Source: Candidatus Ribeiella danica
Lineage (GTDB): Bacteria; Chloroflexota; Chloroflexia; Chloroflexales; Roseiflexaceae
Length of the DNA: 64,000 nucleotides
Assembly (NCBI GenBank): GCA_016717335.1
Contig: JADKFS010000016.1
Coordinates: 124,001 to 188,000 of the forward strand
Direction: 5' to 3'
Each line of letters starts with the position of its first letter. Position 1 is the stretch's first letter. The translations under genes were made by a program, and so were the position numbers. The notes under the pieces are model-generated. The model had not been told where the DNA came from, did not search any database, and saw only the letters and a program-made list of their open reading frames with translations. Positions 62,276-64,000 of this stretch are shown piece by piece.

Positions 62276-62430
62276 GCACGGGGCTCGGGCTGGCGATCAG
62301 CCAGCGGTTCTGCCAGCTGATGGGCGGCGACATTACCGTCACGAGCCGCCCAGGCGACGGCTCAACCTTTATCGTGCGCCTGCCTGCCGAGCTACCCGGC
62401 ACCACCAGCGGCGCGGCGCCCGCCTGTTAG
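62258..62430 (+). pseudogene. Second histidine kinase C-terminal fragment, facing the first
   Basis: Plus-strand remnant of about 50 residues: GGTGLGLAISQRFCQLMGGD, then ITVTSRPGDGSTFIVRLPAE. It matches the same region of the minus-strand fragment (GSGLGLAISRQLCRLMGGDI) and stops at 62430. Upstream of about 62268 the frame loses similarity. It is not expressible as a kinase. Confidence 0.7.
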
Positions 62431-62782
62431 GGTGGGGAGGCGTGGGCCGGGCGCAGTCCTATCCCTACCCGATACCCAAAGTCTGAGGCGCTGAGCGCGG
62501 AAGTAGTTGGTGTGAATCCGGTGGGGACAAAACGAAACCAGGCGGGCTGCCCGACCCGCCTGGCTCGTGGAGGGGAGAAAGGTCGCCTGCCTCGCACATC
62601 ACACCGCAGCTTGTAATGTGTTCGGCATCGCACAGGTATGATCGCACCGGCTGCTAAAGTCTACGTGAGCGAAAGATAAAGTCTGGATGAGAGAAGTCGG
62701 CCGGCAGCATGCAGTTTTCAGTAGGCAGTCACGCTGGATCTCACAGCACTACGCCGATGGCTGCCGACTGCCGACTGCACGA
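62431..62782. other. Intergenic region with terminator and GCAGT paired array
   Basis: No gene. Contains the minus-strand terminator at 62526-62563 and, at 62697-62782, a GCAGT/ACTGC paired array (GTCGGCCGGCAGCATGCAGT facing GCTGCCGACTGCCGACTGCA) that begins directly after the pucC stop codon. Confidence 0.6.
62526..62563 (-). terminator. Rho-independent terminator for pucC
   Basis: Minus strand: CCAGGCGGG, 8-base loop, CCCGCCTGG, then TTTCGTTTTGTCC. Lies about 220 bases beyond the pucC stop. Confidence 0.65.
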
Positions 62783-64000
62783 CTAGGCGTCGACGTACCC
62801 CGCCAGCTCGACCAGGCCCGGCATCTCGCCCTCGCGAAAGCGCGCCACGCTGATGCGCCGCAGCAGGAGCAGCGACACGCCCAGCGCCGCGGCCTCGAGC
62901 AGGAACACGGTCACGTAGCCGGCCGCCGGGCTGCCGGACAGCGCGATCACGCCGTCGCGCACCGCGCCGCTCAGCAGCGTGCCGAACAGCCGCGCCAGCG
63001 CGTCGGCCACTGCCCCAGGCGCCGATGAACGCGCCTACCTGCCCGGCGATCGTCATGTCGAGCATCAGCGCGAGGTTGGTGGCGGTCGAGAGGCCGCTGC
63101 CGAAGCCGAAGATCACCAGGGCGACCAGCAGCAGCGCCGTGAGCTGCAGCAGGCCGCTCAGCGCGATCAGCAGCAGCCCAGCCATCGCGACCGCCCCGCC
63201 GATCGTGGCGGCGCGCGCCTTGCCAACCCGCCGGGTCAGCGCGCCGGCCAGCAGCAGCGCAACCAGCAGCGCAATCCCCCAGATCGCGGTGTACTCGGTC
63301 GTCCGGTTGACCGGCACGGCGAACACGTCGGCGGCGAACGGCTCCAGCAGCAGATCCTGCCCCAGGATGGCGACCAGCAGCACCACCAGGTAGACGAAGA
63401 ACAGCCGCGCCTGCCGGTTCGCGCCGATCATGCGCAGCATCTGGCCGAACGACTGCCGCTCGCCGGTGCCCGCCGCCGCGCCGCGTCGCTCCAGCCCGAG
63501 CAGCCCGAGCAGCCCCAGCGCCAGCGCCGTGCCGCTGGTGACATAGAAGACGCGGTAGAGCGCCTCGACGCTGTAGGGCCGCAGCGCGCGGCCGGCCAGG
63601 ATGGCCGTGACGATCACGCTCACGATCAGCATGAACCACATCACGCCGACCGTCCTGGCGCGGTGCTCCTCGCCGGCCATGTCGGTCGCCAGCGAGAGGT
63701 ACGAGACCGTGGCGAAGTTGAAGCCCATGCCCCACGCGCCGAACGCCACCAGCGCCACCAGCAGGCCCCGGAGCGACGGCCCCGCGCCGCCCGCGGCCAG
63801 CATGAACGCGGCCGTCGGCGCCAGCGCCGCGCCCCCGGCGCACAGCAGCAGCCCCAGCGCGATGTAGGGCGTGCGCCGGTAGCCGAGCAGCGGGTGCCGG
63901 TCGGAGTACGCGCCGATCCAGACCTGGATCGGCGAGAACAGGTACGGCAGCGAGACCAGCACGGCCACCAGCGTCGCCGCCAGCCCCAGCTCGCTGATCA
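62783..64000 (-). CDS. pucC: PucC/BCH2-family major facilitator (light-harvesting complex assembly), partial and frameshifted
   Basis: Runs off the right edge; the first visible residues are ISELGLAATLVAVLVSLPYL, then SPIQVWIGAYSDRHP and YRRTPYIALGLLLCAGGAAL, as in PucC. About 12 helices; FNFATVSYLSLATDMAGEEH and LDMTIAGQVGAFIGAWG are PucC signatures. Directly after GAWG the frame shifts: GGCAGTGGCC should be GGCATGGCC, and skipping the extra base (C at 63010 on the plus strand) gives GMADALARLFGTLLSGAVRD and a normal C-terminus ending at 62783. PucC helps assemble light-harvesting complexes or move bacteriochlorophyll. If the shift is real, the last helices are lost. Confidence 0.85.

Overview
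The window is about 64 kb of very GC-rich bacterial DNA and looks like a phototroph-lineage Chloroflexota (class Chloroflexia, close to Roseiflexaceae). The pointers are an archaeal-type isopentenyl phosphate kinase of the kind known from Roseiflexus, a PucC/BCH2-type light-harvesting assembly transporter at the right edge, many one- and two-component regulators, PQQ-type beta-propeller kinases and GH35 glycosidases. This placement is inferred from gene content only; there is no rRNA or other marker gene here. I found no tRNA, rRNA, IS element or CRISPR array.

Layout. 1-4.5 kb (minus strand): a sugar ABC importer in the order binding protein, ATPase, permease, permease, matching E. coli ytfQRT-yjfF (galactofuranose). 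4.8-7.5 kb (minus): an FHA-winged-helix regulator and a membrane Ser/Thr kinase with a PQQ beta-propeller sensor. 7.8-14.5 kb (plus): an IclR regulator with a clear promoter/operator, then a sugar-acid catabolic series (enolase-superfamily dehydratase, sorbitol-type SDR, AldA-type aldehyde dehydrogenase, zinc alcohol dehydrogenase, KduD). 14.5-26.4 kb: AI-2E-family transporter, flavin amine oxidase, F420-type oxidoreductase, M14 peptidase lipoprotein, secreted subtilase and a glycosyltransferase. 26.8-31.8 kb: a sulfate ABC transporter whose ATPase is fused to two UspA domains. 32-38.7 kb: VOC protein, kinase/regulator pair, ThuA and aldo-keto reductase, a decayed VapBC remnant and an RluD-like synthase. 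38.7-49.7 kb: an orphan Leu/Ile/Val-type binding lipoprotein, histidine kinase (frameshifted), NarL regulator, lactate permease LctP, GlcF and a fused GlcD-GlcE, readable as a sensing and utilisation unit for 2-hydroxy acids. 49.8-53 kb: RmlB, a UbiA/DPPR-type prenyltransferase and isopentenyl phosphate kinase (surface-glycan and isoprenoid lipid supply). 53-64 kb: PAS-STAS protein, YccF and SPFH zinc-ribbon proteins, FGGY kinase, GH35 beta-galactosidase, GNAT, two facing histidine-kinase fragments and PucC.

The most unusual content is not a gene. The spacers are filled with at least three families of palindromic repeats. (i) Tripartite GC-rich elements: conserved C-rich/G-rich outer modules around a central perfect inverted repeat that differs from place to place. 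(ii) Paired arrays of 7- or 8-bp units, a unit array on one side and its approximate complement on the other, each locus with its own unit. (iii) A roughly 100-bp palindrome seen three times with compensatory base changes. Family (ii) also lies in frame inside genes: three times in the GH35 gene, once at the N-terminus of CysW, and once as the exact linker joining GlcD to GlcE. A copy also occupies the ribosome-binding region of the isopentenyl phosphate kinase gene. Two genes (a histidine kinase and pucC) each carry what looks like a single extra G, which may be mutation or assembly error.
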